DNA from: CAZMGB01 sp964565775
GTDB taxonomy: Bacteria; Chloroflexota; Dehalococcoidia; DSTF01; JALHUB01
Assembly: GCA_964565775.1 (NCBI GenBank)
Contig: CAZMGB010000017.1
Span: 22,719 to 86,718, forward strand
DNA: 64,000 nt
Direction: 5' to 3'
Both the position numbers and the translations under genes were made by a program. The notes beneath the pieces were generated by a model. That model did not search any database. It saw only the letters and a program-made list of their open reading frames with translations, and had not been told where the DNA came from. Shown here in pieces: positions 48,304 to 56,940 of this stretch (position 1 is its first letter; every line of letters begins with the position of its first letter).

Positions 48304-49430
48304 TGGTCTACGACATCGAAACGATAAAGCGGGGCAATCCTATCGAGGAGGTGGTGGCCCGACACGGGGTCGCCCTGCGGCAGAGCGGAACGCACCTGAC
48401 CGGTCGCTGTCCCTTCCACCGAGACGAGCACCCCAGCCTGGTGGTCTACCCGGAGACGAGCAGCTTCTACTGCTTCGGTTGCGCGGCCAGTGGCGACGTC
48501 ATCGACTTCGTGCGACGGGCCGAGGGCTTGAGCTTTCGGGACGCGCTGGAGCGACTGGGCGGCCACCCGGACGGGCGGGTGTCTGCCCCCGCGTCCAACC
48601 AGCATAACGACGGAGGTTCTGATCGTAATCGGGGCGCTGCCTTCAGCGCCCAGACGGGCGCCCGTCCGGGCGAACGCCTCTCCCTGGACGACCGCATGAT
48701 CCTGACCGCCGCCTGCGCGGTCTACCACGAGACGCTGCTGCGAACCCCGAAGGTGCTCCAGTGCCTGGAGGAGCGAGGTATTGGCCTGCCGGTGGCGCGC
48801 CGCTGCCGTCTGGGCTTCAGCGACGGTCGTTCGCTGCGGCGGTACCTACAGCGCCGCCGACTTAGCCTGCGACGGGCGACCGAGATGGGCCTCTTCTGGC
48901 CGCGACACGGTCGCGGTGAGACGATGGCGGGCCGAATAATCATTCCCGAGCTACGAGGGGGCCAATGTGCCTGGATGTTGGGGCGGGCGCTGGACGATGA
49001 CCGGCAGCCCAAGTACCGGGGCCTCTCCCTGCCGAAGCCTGTTCTGGGCTACGAGGGGGTGCGGGGCCGACCCAGGGTCTTCGTCACGGAGGGGGCCTTC
49101 GACTACCTGACGGGCGTGAGCTGGGGCCTCCCCATCTGCGCTCTGCTGGGTACGCAGGTCCGGGCTGAGCGGCTGGCCTTCCTTCAACGTGCGCGGCGGG
49201 TGCTCATCGTCTTCGACAACGACGAGCCAGGGCGCGAGGCAGCGTCTGACCTGGCCCAGCGTCTCGGCTCGCGGGCTCGGGTCGTGGAGCTGTCAGAAGG
49301 AGTGAAGGACCTCAACGACCTGGGGCGTCGCCCCGGCGGGCGAGCGACGTTCTTCGGGCTGCTGAAGGAGGCGGGTTCGCGTGAGGCGGCACAAGCCGAC
49401 GAGGAGAGCGATGGGGGCGAGGGGACGTAA
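48303..49430 (+). CDS. CHC2 zinc-finger DNA primase
   Basis: The zinc finger has GRCPFHRDEHPSL and FYCFGCAASGDVIDF (about 35-65). A Toprim region follows (VTEGAFDYLTG, then VLIVFDNDEPGREAA, about 260-310). It is shorter than chromosomal DnaG, as in mobile-element primases that start the complementary strand after transfer. The start overlaps the VirB4 stop. A palindromic segment (48632-48666) encodes the linker between the finger and the catalytic part. Confidence 0.87.
   Translation: MVYDIETIKRGNPIEEVVARHGVALRQSGTHLTGRCPFHRDEHPSLVVYPETSSFYCFGCAASGDVIDFVRRAEGLSFRDALERLGGHPDGRVSAPASNQHNDGGSDRNRGAAFSAQTGARPGERLSLDDRMILTAACAVYHETLLRTPKVLQCLEERGIGLPVARRCRLGFSDGRSLRRYLQRRRLSLRRATEMGLFWPRHGRGETMAGRIIIPELRGGQCAWMLGRALDDDRQPKYRGLSLPKPVLGYEGVRGRPRVFVTEGAFDYLTGVSWGLPICALLGTQVRAERLAFLQRARRVLIVFDNDEPGREAASDLAQRLGSRARVVELSEGVKDLNDLGRRPGGRATFFGLLKEAGSREAAQADEESDGGEGT
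48632..48666. repeat. two adjacent palindromes inside the primase gene
   Basis: GGGCGCTG-CCTT-CAGCGCCC (48632-48651) is followed by the self-palindrome GACGGGCGCCCGTC (48653-48666). They lie in the reading frame and encode a Gly/Ala/Arg-rich linker. They resemble palindromic elements inserted into coding DNA. Confidence 0.6.
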
Positions 49431-51939
49431 GGAACCGCCCATCCTGGTCGAAGTAACCCCCTCCCGCTGGGACGAGGAGCCCATTCAGCGCGCCCAGTCG
49501 ATGCTCTCCGGCCTGTCTGGCGTCGGCGACTTCTCGCTGGAGTTCGCGGCGACGGCTGAGGGCATCCGCTTCTACGTCCGCGCAGGCACCCCCGCGGTCA
49601 CGGAACAGGCTCGCGCCCAGCTCCGGGCCGCCTATCCCCAGGCAGGGCTGAGGGAGATCTCCATTGGCGAGCAACCGCACGTGGACCCCACCTGGCGCGC
49701 TGCGGGGGAGGAGATGGCGGCGGTGGAGCTGCGCCTCTCCCGAGGGGCTGACCTGCCCCTGACGTGCGACTGGCGGCATCGGGGTGACCCCCTCCGTGCA
49801 GCGCTGGCTGCCGCCTCCACCCTCCGCGACGGCGAGCGGGCCGTCTGTCAGATCGTCCTCGGCCCCGTGCCTTCAGGCTGGGCAGATGGTCTGCGGTCCA
49901 GGTTGACAACGCGGCCGGCTCGGGTTTCGCAGGGGAGAGACGCACCGCCGACGCAGGAGATTCTACCCTTCGTGGCCCTCTTTGCAATCGGCGCCATTGG
50001 CCTTCAGGGATACCGGTGGTACCAGGCCGGGGACATACTGCCGCTGGTGGGTGCCGGCGCAGCGGGTCTCCTGGGCCTGCCGCTGGTGGCGGCCCTGGTT
50101 GCGCGCTTTCTGTCCGGAAGACAACCGCTCGATCAAGAGGCCATCGAACAGAAGCTGGCCCATCCCGCCTTCGCGGCTCACGCGCGGATCCTGGCGTTCG
50201 GACCGCCGGGCGCCTCCAGGGAGAGACTCTCTGAGCTGTGCGCGGGCACCGTCGCAGCGTACCAGTCCTACGACCACCCTGTTGGCAACGGCCTGCGCTC
50301 GAGATCCTGGACGGGAAACCCGACGCGACCCACAGTCCGGAGAGGGCTTCTCCGGCGTCCCGACATCCTCAACGCCGCCGAGCTGGCGGGCCTCTGGCAC
50401 CTGCCCGACGACCCCTCCGGCCTGCCGCTGGCCGGTCAGGCTGCTGCGCGCCGGATCGTGCCGACCAACGAAGAAGTCGCCCGCGGCTGTCGGGTCGGTG
50501 CCTCTGTTCACCAGGGTCGGCGGGTGCCGGCGTACTTGCCCCACGGATTGCTCTTCCGCAACCACCTGGTGGTGGCGAAAACCCGGCGCGGCAAGTCGAC
50601 GCTCCTCCTGCACATGGCTTCGTACCTCATGGAGCGGATGGCGGTAGGCCGGGAGCGGCTGCTCCTGGTCATAGTAGATCCTCACCAGGACCTGGCCGAG
50701 GCCGTCCTCGGGATCGTCCCCTCTGGCCTCGAAGACCGCGTCACGTACCTGAACCTGGCCGATCCCGAGCGGCCGGTCGGGCTCAACCTCCTGGACGTCG
50801 CCCTCTTCCCAAGCCGGGACCGCACGGCCGAGAACGTGATCACGATGATGAATCGCCTCTGGCCCCAGAACTGGGGGCCGCGCATGGAAGGGGCGCTGCG
50901 TGCCGCCCTCATGTCCCTGCACGAGGCCAACCAAGCCCGTCAGCGCGAGGAGCAGTACACGCTGCTGGATGTGGTGCCCACCCTCAGCAGCGCCGATTTC
51001 CGGGAGGAAGTGCTGAAGCAGGTGCCGGACCGCGCTCTCTGGGCGTGGTGGCGCGACAACTACGACCGCCTCGGGCGCACCATGCAGCAGCAAACGGCCA
51101 ACCCTGTGACCACCAAAGTGGGACGCTTCCTCGTCACCAGGGCCGCCCGCCTGGTGTTGGGCCAGTCGCGATGCACATTCGACCCGCGGTCGCTCCTGCG
51201 GGAGGGCGGTGTGCTGGTCGTGAACTCCGCCGTCGGCATCCTGGGCGAGGGCGGCGCGGCCCTGGTCGGTGCGACGGTCCTGAACCTGCTGGGCCTGGTG
51301 GTGGAAGAGCAGGTGGCCCTGCCGACGACACAGCGCAGCAGGCTGGTGGCCCTGGTGGACGAGTCCAGCACTCTCGGCGCCGCCGACTATCCCCGCATGC
51401 TCAGCGAGCTGGGCAAGTACGGCGCCAGCTTTGTCTTGGTCACGCAGTCGCTAGCCAAGCTGGACGCCCTCGACGAAGCCCTGCGGCCAACGGTGTTCTC
51501 CAACGTCGACGGCCTGACCGTCTTCCAGGTTAGCGCCCAGGACTCCCGCTACCTGGTGCCGGAGCTGGGCGGCGGCCTGGATGTGGACGACCTGACGGCC
51601 CTGGACGACTTCGAGTGCTACGCGCGCTGGTGGTCGGATGGCAAGCGCCTGCCGACCTTCTCCCTGCGCCTCGACCCGCCGCCGTCCGTCGACCGAGAGC
51701 GCTTGCTCGCCGTGGCACGGCGCTCGGCCGAGCGCTTCGGGCGGCCCGGCGAGCAGGTGGCGAACGAGATCGACAATGCTCTGGCCGGCCGCGGCGTGAG
51801 AGTCGTGCCGTCCGGCCACGCCTCGGCAACGGTCAAGACCGACGAGCAAAGGGCCGATAAGGTGCCCGACGAGCCGCAGCCCACGGAGAAGCAGAACCCG
51901 AAGGCCAAGGCGCGCAGCGAGCACCGGGACCGGAGGTGA
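49411..51939 (+). CDS. VirD4/TraG-like coupling ATPase
   Basis: I prefer ATG 49411 (GAGGAGAG upstream) to GTG 49381. N-terminal ~180 residues are unassigned. Two membrane helices follow (about 180-235). The ATPase has Walker A VAKTRRGKSTLLLHM (about 388-402), Walker B-like VALVDESSTLG and TQSLAKLDAL. This is the coupling protein that brings the relaxase-DNA complex to the channel. It overlaps the primase gene by 20 bp and continues the operon. Confidence 0.8.
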   Translation: MGARGRKEPPILVEVTPSRWDEEPIQRAQSMLSGLSGVGDFSLEFAATAEGIRFYVRAGTPAVTEQARAQLRAAYPQAGLREISIGEQPHVDPTWRAAGEEMAAVELRLSRGADLPLTCDWRHRGDPLRAALAAASTLRDGERAVCQIVLGPVPSGWADGLRSRLTTRPARVSQGRDAPPTQEILPFVALFAIGAIGLQGYRWYQAGDILPLVGAGAAGLLGLPLVAALVARFLSGRQPLDQEAIEQKLAHPAFAAHARILAFGPPGASRERLSELCAGTVAAYQSYDHPVGNGLRSRSWTGNPTRPTVRRGLLRRPDILNAAELAGLWHLPDDPSGLPLAGQAAARRIVPTNEEVARGCRVGASVHQGRRVPAYLPHGLLFRNHLVVAKTRRGKSTLLLHMASYLMERMAVGRERLLLVIVDPHQDLAEAVLGIVPSGLEDRVTYLNLADPERPVGLNLLDVALFPSRDRTAENVITMMNRLWPQNWGPRMEGALRAALMSLHEANQARQREEQYTLLDVVPTLSSADFREEVLKQVPDRALWAWWRDNYDRLGRTMQQQTANPVTTKVGRFLVTRAARLVLGQSRCTFDPRSLLREGGVLVVNSAVGILGEGGAALVGATVLNLLGLVVEEQVALPTTQRSRLVALVDESSTLGAADYPRMLSELGKYGASFVLVTQSLAKLDALDEALRPTVFSNVDGLTVFQVSAQDSRYLVPELGGGLDVDDLTALDDFECYARWWSDGKRLPTFSLRLDPPPSVDRERLLAVARRSAERFGRPGEQVANEIDNALAGRGVRVVPSGHASATVKTDEQRADKVPDEPQPTEKQNPKAKARSEHRDRR

Positions 51940-51944
51940 GGGAA

Positions 51945-53786
51945 ATGCCGATGAGCGCGCTGCGGTCACAGGCGGAAGCCGTCGCCTGGCTCGCCCGGCT
52001 CCCCTTCCTGGGAGCGGAAGAGCTGTCACTCCTTCTCGGGATTACAAAGCCTCAGGCGGCTCGGCTGCTTGGAGAGCTAGAGAGGCTCGGCTGGGTCGAG
52101 TGGATCACGCCTTCGTCGCCGGAGCTGGAGACGGACCGGCTCTACATCCTTACGGCTGGCTGCCTGCCAGGGCTGGCTGAGCACCTGGGTCTGACTGAGC
52201 AGGGACTTCAAGTGACGTTTCCCGTGGGGCGGAAGGAGGTGCTGTACCGGCTATCTCGGCTGGAGGCGGAGGTCGGGCTCAACCGGTTCGCGGCGGAGCT
52301 GGTCGCTGCCGCGCGGGACGACGAGGAAGTGGAGCTTGAGGACGTGCGATCACTGCCGTCGCGACGGCAACGCGCTCAGGCATGGTGGCCGCCCGAGGTC
52401 GAAGGCTACGGCTGCCTCCGCTGGGGGCCGTGGCGCGCGCCCTTCTTCGTCGCCTGGGACCGGGCCGGCGCTCCCCCCTTCCACCGCCGCAAGCGGGTGG
52501 GCGCCTGGTACCCCTTCCGGGAGGGCGACCATCCCTGGGGCCGCGACGACATCCCGCCCATCCTGATTGTGTATTCCGGCGAAGCCGAAGCCGAGCAGTG
52601 GGCCCGCGCTGTGCTGGCCGCCTCGGACCGCCGGCAGGTGCCGCCTCTGCCCGTCTATCTCGCCGATGTCGCCTCCGCTCTTGACGATGGGCCTCTCGGC
52701 AGCGTCTGGCGTCGCCCCGACGGGACCGTGCGAGCCCACCTCTGCGAGCGCCTGGTCTGGCGCCCGGCCGTCCCGGCGCAGCCTGCAGGTATCAGGGTAG
52801 GCAATGGCACGCAAAATCTGGAGGCGGTCTCGGCGAACGCCCCGCCGCTGCGGGAGTGGGCGAAGCAGACCGTCGCGTCACGTGAGGGCACGACACCACC
52901 GGCCAGCACGCTGGAGCGGCTCGCTGCCCTGGCTGTCGTCACCAGCCCTACAGAGAAACGAATCCTGGAGTGGCTGGGCCACCACCCCCTGCTGTCGGTC
53001 GACGACCTGGCTGTGATCCTGCGCGTGTCTAGGCCGTTGGTCCCGCGTGTCCTCGACAACCTCGCTCGCCATGGTCTGGCCCAGTCCACCGACAAGGCTC
53101 TGGAACACGAGGCGGCACCCCCGCGTCGCTACTACCTGACGGACGTCGGCCTCAAGCTGCTGGCCGCGCGGGACGGAGTGCCGCCGCGCCGCTACGCCCG
53201 GTACGGGGTTGTGGCGGCCGCGATGCCAAAGAAGCAGGGCGGCGGAAGGCTCCAGACCCTCCTGCGCCAGCTTGACCATACGGTGGGGGTAAACCGCTTC
53301 TTCGTCAGGCTGATCCGTGACGGAGCGACGCGTGGACCACGGCTGGTCCGCTGGCTGAGCGCCTCCGAGGCGGCCCAGAAGTTCACCCACCGCGAGGTGA
53401 CACACTGGCTTCGGCCTGATGGCGCCGGAGATGTCTGGTGGCGAGGCAGAATGCGCCGCTTCTATCTGGAGTGGGACCGGGGCACGATGTGCTGGCCGGA
53501 CATGGTCGAGAAGTTCAGAGGCTACGCTCTGTTCTTCGCTTCGACCCTGCGGCATGCTGAAGCGCATCAAGCGGGCCGCAACCTCCTAATCGTCATCGGC
53601 TCGCCATTGAGGGAACAAACCATCTGGCGTCTGCTGGACGAGAGCTTCAGCAGCATAGGTATGACGCCTGCTGCCTGCTTCACGAGCATCGACTCGCTGG
53701 TCGAGAGGTTTGGGCCGGCAGGCACGATATGGCGCTCATTCGGCTCCGGCGGTCGCGTATGGTGGGGTAGCTTGGCGGAGGCCTGA
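51945..53786 (+). CDS. replication-relaxation family protein, two tandem copies
   Basis: GGAGGTGA precedes ATG 51945. The 613-aa protein has two similar halves. Each starts with a winged helix (LPFLGAEELSLLLGITKPQA; HPLLSVDDLAVILRVSRPLV), goes on to a YILTAG / YYLTDVG strand and VGLNRF / VGVNRF, and ends in a nuclease-like region (FFVAWDRAG; FYLEWDRG). The family is thought to act in plasmid and conjugative-element DNA relaxation or replication. It is the best relaxase candidate here. Confidence 0.78.
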   Translation: MPMSALRSQAEAVAWLARLPFLGAEELSLLLGITKPQAARLLGELERLGWVEWITPSSPELETDRLYILTAGCLPGLAEHLGLTEQGLQVTFPVGRKEVLYRLSRLEAEVGLNRFAAELVAAARDDEEVELEDVRSLPSRRQRAQAWWPPEVEGYGCLRWGPWRAPFFVAWDRAGAPPFHRRKRVGAWYPFREGDHPWGRDDIPPILIVYSGEAEAEQWARAVLAASDRRQVPPLPVYLADVASALDDGPLGSVWRRPDGTVRAHLCERLVWRPAVPAQPAGIRVGNGTQNLEAVSANAPPLREWAKQTVASREGTTPPASTLERLAALAVVTSPTEKRILEWLGHHPLLSVDDLAVILRVSRPLVPRVLDNLARHGLAQSTDKALEHEAAPPRRYYLTDVGLKLLAARDGVPPRRYARYGVVAAAMPKKQGGGRLQTLLRQLDHTVGVNRFFVRLIRDGATRGPRLVRWLSASEAAQKFTHREVTHWLRPDGAGDVWWRGRMRRFYLEWDRGTMCWPDMVEKFRGYALFFASTLRHAEAHQAGRNLLIVIGSPLREQTIWRLLDESFSSIGMTPAACFTSIDSLVERFGPAGTIWRSFGSGGRVWWGSLAEA

Positions 53787-53787
53787 C

Positions 53788-53994
53788 GTGAAGAGAGCGC
53801 CGCTCCGGCTGGTCGCTCAGTTTGAAGCCCGAGAGCCTCCTCCTGGGGCACTCCATGCCTGGAGACGTGTATGGAACCGGCTCTTGCAGCGCCCGGACAA
53901 CGGGCTCTCTCAGCGTGAGTCATCCGAGGACCGAGAAGTTGGAGCAGAAGGCGCAGCAGTACAATCGCTCACAGACGGAGGGAATGTTGACTGA
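53788..53994 (+). CDS. small hypothetical protein at operon end (68 aa)
   Basis: GTG 53788 lies one base after the relaxation gene stop, with GGAGG seven bases upstream. The product is hydrophilic (KRAPLRLVAQFEAREPPPGA and on) and unrecognised. The spacing supports translation as the last gene of the conjugation operon. Confidence 0.5.
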   Translation: MKRAPLRLVAQFEAREPPPGALHAWRRVWNRLLQRPDNGLSQRESSEDREVGAEGAAVQSLTDGGNVD

Positions 53995-54040
53995 CGAGCC
54001 GCCAGGGTCCTATGGTTGTAGGGAGTCATCTCCGTACCCC

Positions 54041-54085
54041 TTGACGCCCCGTTCACTCTTTGGTATTGTTTCACCGTACGGTGAA
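54041..54085 (+). promoter_or_regulatory. promoter with palindromic operator for the AbiE-like pair
   Basis: TTGACG (54041-54046), 17 bp, TATTGT (54064-54069). A perfect 16-bp palindrome TTCACCGTACGGTGAA (54070-54085) starts right after the -10 box and covers the likely transcription start. This is a typical site for autorepression by an antitoxin. Confidence 0.7.
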
Positions 54086-54098
54086 CACGCCCAACCAC

Positions 54099-55163
54099 AT
54101 GAACACATCCTCCAGCCGCCTCACGCACCCTGTTCGGGTCGAGCAGGAAGTGCTCGCCCGTCTCGATCAGCTAGCTCCTGGATTCAAGGTTCTGCGCAGC
54201 AAGAAGGAGGTGCGGCGCGGCGATTCGCGACCAGACCTGGTGGTGGACATTCGCTATGGGGACAAACGAAAGGCGCTCTTGTTAGACGTTGGAGCCTCCG
54301 GCGAGCCCGCTTTCCTCCACAAGGCGATCAGCCGGCTACACCTCGCCAGCGGACGGTGGCCCGATAGCTATCCGGTTGTGGTCGCCCCCTATGTCAGTCC
54401 CCGGGGACGCCAAATCCTGCGCCAGAGCCGGGTCGGCTTCCTCGACCTGGCGGGTAACTGCCTCTTGGAATTCGACGGCGTCTACATTGAGCGAACGGAG
54501 GCGACCAAACCCCCAGCGGCTCGCAGGCAGCAGCGAGCGCTCTTTGCTCCAGTTTCCTCGCGCATTCATCGCGTTCTCCTGCACAACGCCGACCGTCGCT
54601 GGAAGGTTCGCGACCTAGCCCAGGAGGCCGACGCTAGCCTCGGCCTGGCGCATCGCGTGGCTCAACGTCTGCTCGCCGAGACGTTCCTCGAGAAGGAGAA
54701 GCGGTTGCTTGTCCTCCGCGATCCGGCCGGCCTGCTGGACGCCTGGCGGGAGGCCTATCGGTACTCGATCAACGAGATCCGCACCTATCACTCGCCCGCC
54801 CGTACGCCCCAGCAGCTCATTCGGCGCATCGCCGAAGCAGGCTGTCGAATGAACGGCCGATACGCCCTCACGCTCCATGCCGGGGCCTCGCTCGTGGCGC
54901 CGTTCGTTCGCTTCACCGATGTCCATGTCTACACCGAGGAATCGGCGGAGACGTGGGTTGAGGCACTCGACCTGAGAGAAGTGGAGTTCGGCGGAAACTT
55001 CAGCCTGTTGAAGCCGTACGATGCTGGCGTTTTCTATGCAGCACACGAGGTAGACGGCTCGGTCGTAGTGGGCGATGTCCAGCTCTACCTGGACCTGTAT
55101 CACTATCCCGCGAGAGGCAGGGAGCAGGCGGATTTCCTTCGCGAGCGGCACCTGAAGTTCTGA
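54099..55163 (+). CDS. AbiEi-like antitoxin / HTH protein
   Basis: I take ATG 54099 because earlier frame starts lie within the promoter; GTG 54081 is the alternative. The ~354-aa protein has an N-terminal nuclease-like region (SRPDLVVDIRYG), a winged-helix segment (WKVRDLAQEADASLGLAHRV) and a C-terminal alpha/beta domain. This resembles AbiEi-type antitoxins, which repress their own promoter. It is 12 bp before a nucleotidyltransferase-like gene. Confidence 0.6.
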   Translation: MNTSSSRLTHPVRVEQEVLARLDQLAPGFKVLRSKKEVRRGDSRPDLVVDIRYGDKRKALLLDVGASGEPAFLHKAISRLHLASGRWPDSYPVVVAPYVSPRGRQILRQSRVGFLDLAGNCLLEFDGVYIERTEATKPPAARRQQRALFAPVSSRIHRVLLHNADRRWKVRDLAQEADASLGLAHRVAQRLLAETFLEKEKRLLVLRDPAGLLDAWREAYRYSINEIRTYHSPARTPQQLIRRIAEAGCRMNGRYALTLHAGASLVAPFVRFTDVHVYTEESAETWVEALDLREVEFGGNFSLLKPYDAGVFYAAHEVDGSVVVGDVQLYLDLYHYPARGREQADFLRERHLKF

Positions 55164-55175
55164 CGGTAGGCGACC

Positions 55176-56051
55176 ATGCGCAGGACGGTGGACGACTTCG
55201 GCGGCGGGATAGGTGAGGCCTCTCTCTCTGTCCTGCTGGAGCTGTGGACCATCCTCGGAACCTACCGCGAGGCGATGGTACTTATCGGAGGCTGGGCACC
55301 CTACTTCATTCTCAAGCAGTATCAGGAGCCCGACAACCCATTTCAGCATGTCGGGTCGATTGATATCGATGTGGTGCTCAACCCGGCTGCCGTCGGTCCG
55401 CGTGAGTATGCCACCATTGCGGAGCTGATTGTGCGGCGAGGCTACAGGCCTCGGCTGAATCGTCTGGGGAAGCCCATCGAGTTCGCCTTCGAGCGCGACA
55501 CTGCCCCGCCCCAGGCCACGGGCAGGGCGGTGGTCGAGGTCGATTTCCTGGCGCCGGAGTACGGCGGAACGGGCAGAGGTCGCCGTCATCAGGTCATCCA
55601 AGATGACCTGCTTGCCCGCAAAGCACGCGGAGCGGACGTGGTGTTCGAACACAACTTCCCGTTCAGGATAGCCGGCATCCTACCTAATGGGGCGGAAGCC
55701 TCGGTCGAGATCCAAGTGGCCGATGTTGTCGGATGCCTCACGACAAAAGGCATCGCGATCGGTCAGAGGTACGCCGAAAAGGACGCCTACGACATCTACG
55801 CTGTAGTCGCGAACTACAAGAACGGACCGCGCGACGCTGCGGCCGAGGTAGCGCCGGTTCTCGACAACGGGCTGGTGCAAGAGGCCGTGGGCAATATAGC
55901 CGACAAGTTCCAGACGATCCGCTCACCTGGGCCTGCGTGGGTCGCTGATTTCCTAGGGACCAATCCCCCCGAGCAAGAGCGGATAATGGCCGATGCGTAC
56001 GCGCGGGTCGCGACGTTCTTGGAGACCCTCAAGTTGGATCCGGGAGGATGA
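55176..56051 (+). CDS. AbiEii-like nucleotidyltransferase
   Basis: LIGGWAPYFIL then GSIDIDVVLN (about residues 40-72) is the GG...DxD signature of pol-beta type nucleotidyltransferases, and VEVDFL supplies the third acidic residue near 125. This resembles the toxin half of AbiE type IV systems. The pair could stabilise the element or block phages. Confidence 0.7.
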   Translation: MRRTVDDFGGGIGEASLSVLLELWTILGTYREAMVLIGGWAPYFILKQYQEPDNPFQHVGSIDIDVVLNPAAVGPREYATIAELIVRRGYRPRLNRLGKPIEFAFERDTAPPQATGRAVVEVDFLAPEYGGTGRGRRHQVIQDDLLARKARGADVVFEHNFPFRIAGILPNGAEASVEIQVADVVGCLTTKGIAIGQRYAEKDAYDIYAVVANYKNGPRDAAAEVAPVLDNGLVQEAVGNIADKFQTIRSPGPAWVADFLGTNPPEQERIMADAYARVATFLETLKLDPGG

Positions 56052-56130
56052 GGAGTGCACACGTGGCAGCGGCTCTGGGAAAGAATGGCATGCCTACATC
56101 TGTACGAGCGACAGACCGGGGGAGGATGAT

Positions 56131-56856
56131 GTGCCTGCACCGGTGAACGTCAAACTGGCGAATCCAACCAGGTCGGTCCCAGACTGGTCAATGCAGTCCG
56201 CTGTGTGGACAACCTTGAACCAGGATGTAGGAGGCAATCCTGACTTCTACCCCCTGACGGTGAAGGCAGCGTATGTAATCGGCGTCATCCACGACATCTG
56301 TACGAGCGTGACTTGTTTGCTGAAGGTACGTCGAGAGCTCCTACCAGCGACGTACATACCCGCCTACGGCGTCTGTGCTTCAGGAATCGAGATTCTAGGA
56401 CGCTGCATCCTTGGGGTGGCTGACACCAGGCGCAGCGATGAGTCTTTGAAGACGGGATTCAAGTGGCTGCGTAGCTCTTCCTACGCTACTATACCGGACA
56501 GCCACCAGCTCATAAGAACGAGCAGCGGTGTCTATGACATCGAGACTCTGGCGTACCTCAGGCACTTTGCTGCGCACGGTCAGGCAACGGTGAAGCAGAG
56601 AACAGCCCTTCATGGGCTTCAGGGCATCGACCTGGAAATCCTCGAGCATATGCCTCCTCTGATAGCCGATGGGCTAGAGCGCTGGTGGAACGAACTTCAG
56701 CACAGTGGAGAACTGTGCAACGCGCTGGCAGGGGCGAACGTCCTGGCGTTTAGGACGTGGCCGGTCTTCAAGATGTGGAGGCTCTTCGAAAGAGACGCCC
56801 GGGGGAGATATCGAACCATTACGGACGTCTTCACTGAGTTCAATTGGGGGACTTAA
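56131..56856 (+). CDS. hypothetical protein (241 aa)
   Basis: GTG 56131 follows GGGGGAGGA. The product is soluble with several tryptophans and cysteines, and shows no motif I recognise. AYLRHFAAHGQATV near 155 recalls an HEPN-like R-x-x-x-H segment, but this is weak. It lies between the AbiE-like pair and the recombinase as element cargo. Confidence 0.5.
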   Translation: MPAPVNVKLANPTRSVPDWSMQSAVWTTLNQDVGGNPDFYPLTVKAAYVIGVIHDICTSVTCLLKVRRELLPATYIPAYGVCASGIEILGRCILGVADTRRSDESLKTGFKWLRSSSYATIPDSHQLIRTSSGVYDIETLAYLRHFAAHGQATVKQRTALHGLQGIDLEILEHMPPLIADGLERWWNELQHSGELCNALAGANVLAFRTWPVFKMWRLFERDARGRYRTITDVFTEFNWGT

Positions 56857-56940
56857 GTGGCGGGTTTCGTTGAGCCTTTTGGGAACGCTCAAGAAGCCCC
56901 CGGGCTTCAGGACGGCCAGAGGGACAAGGGGGAGACGATC

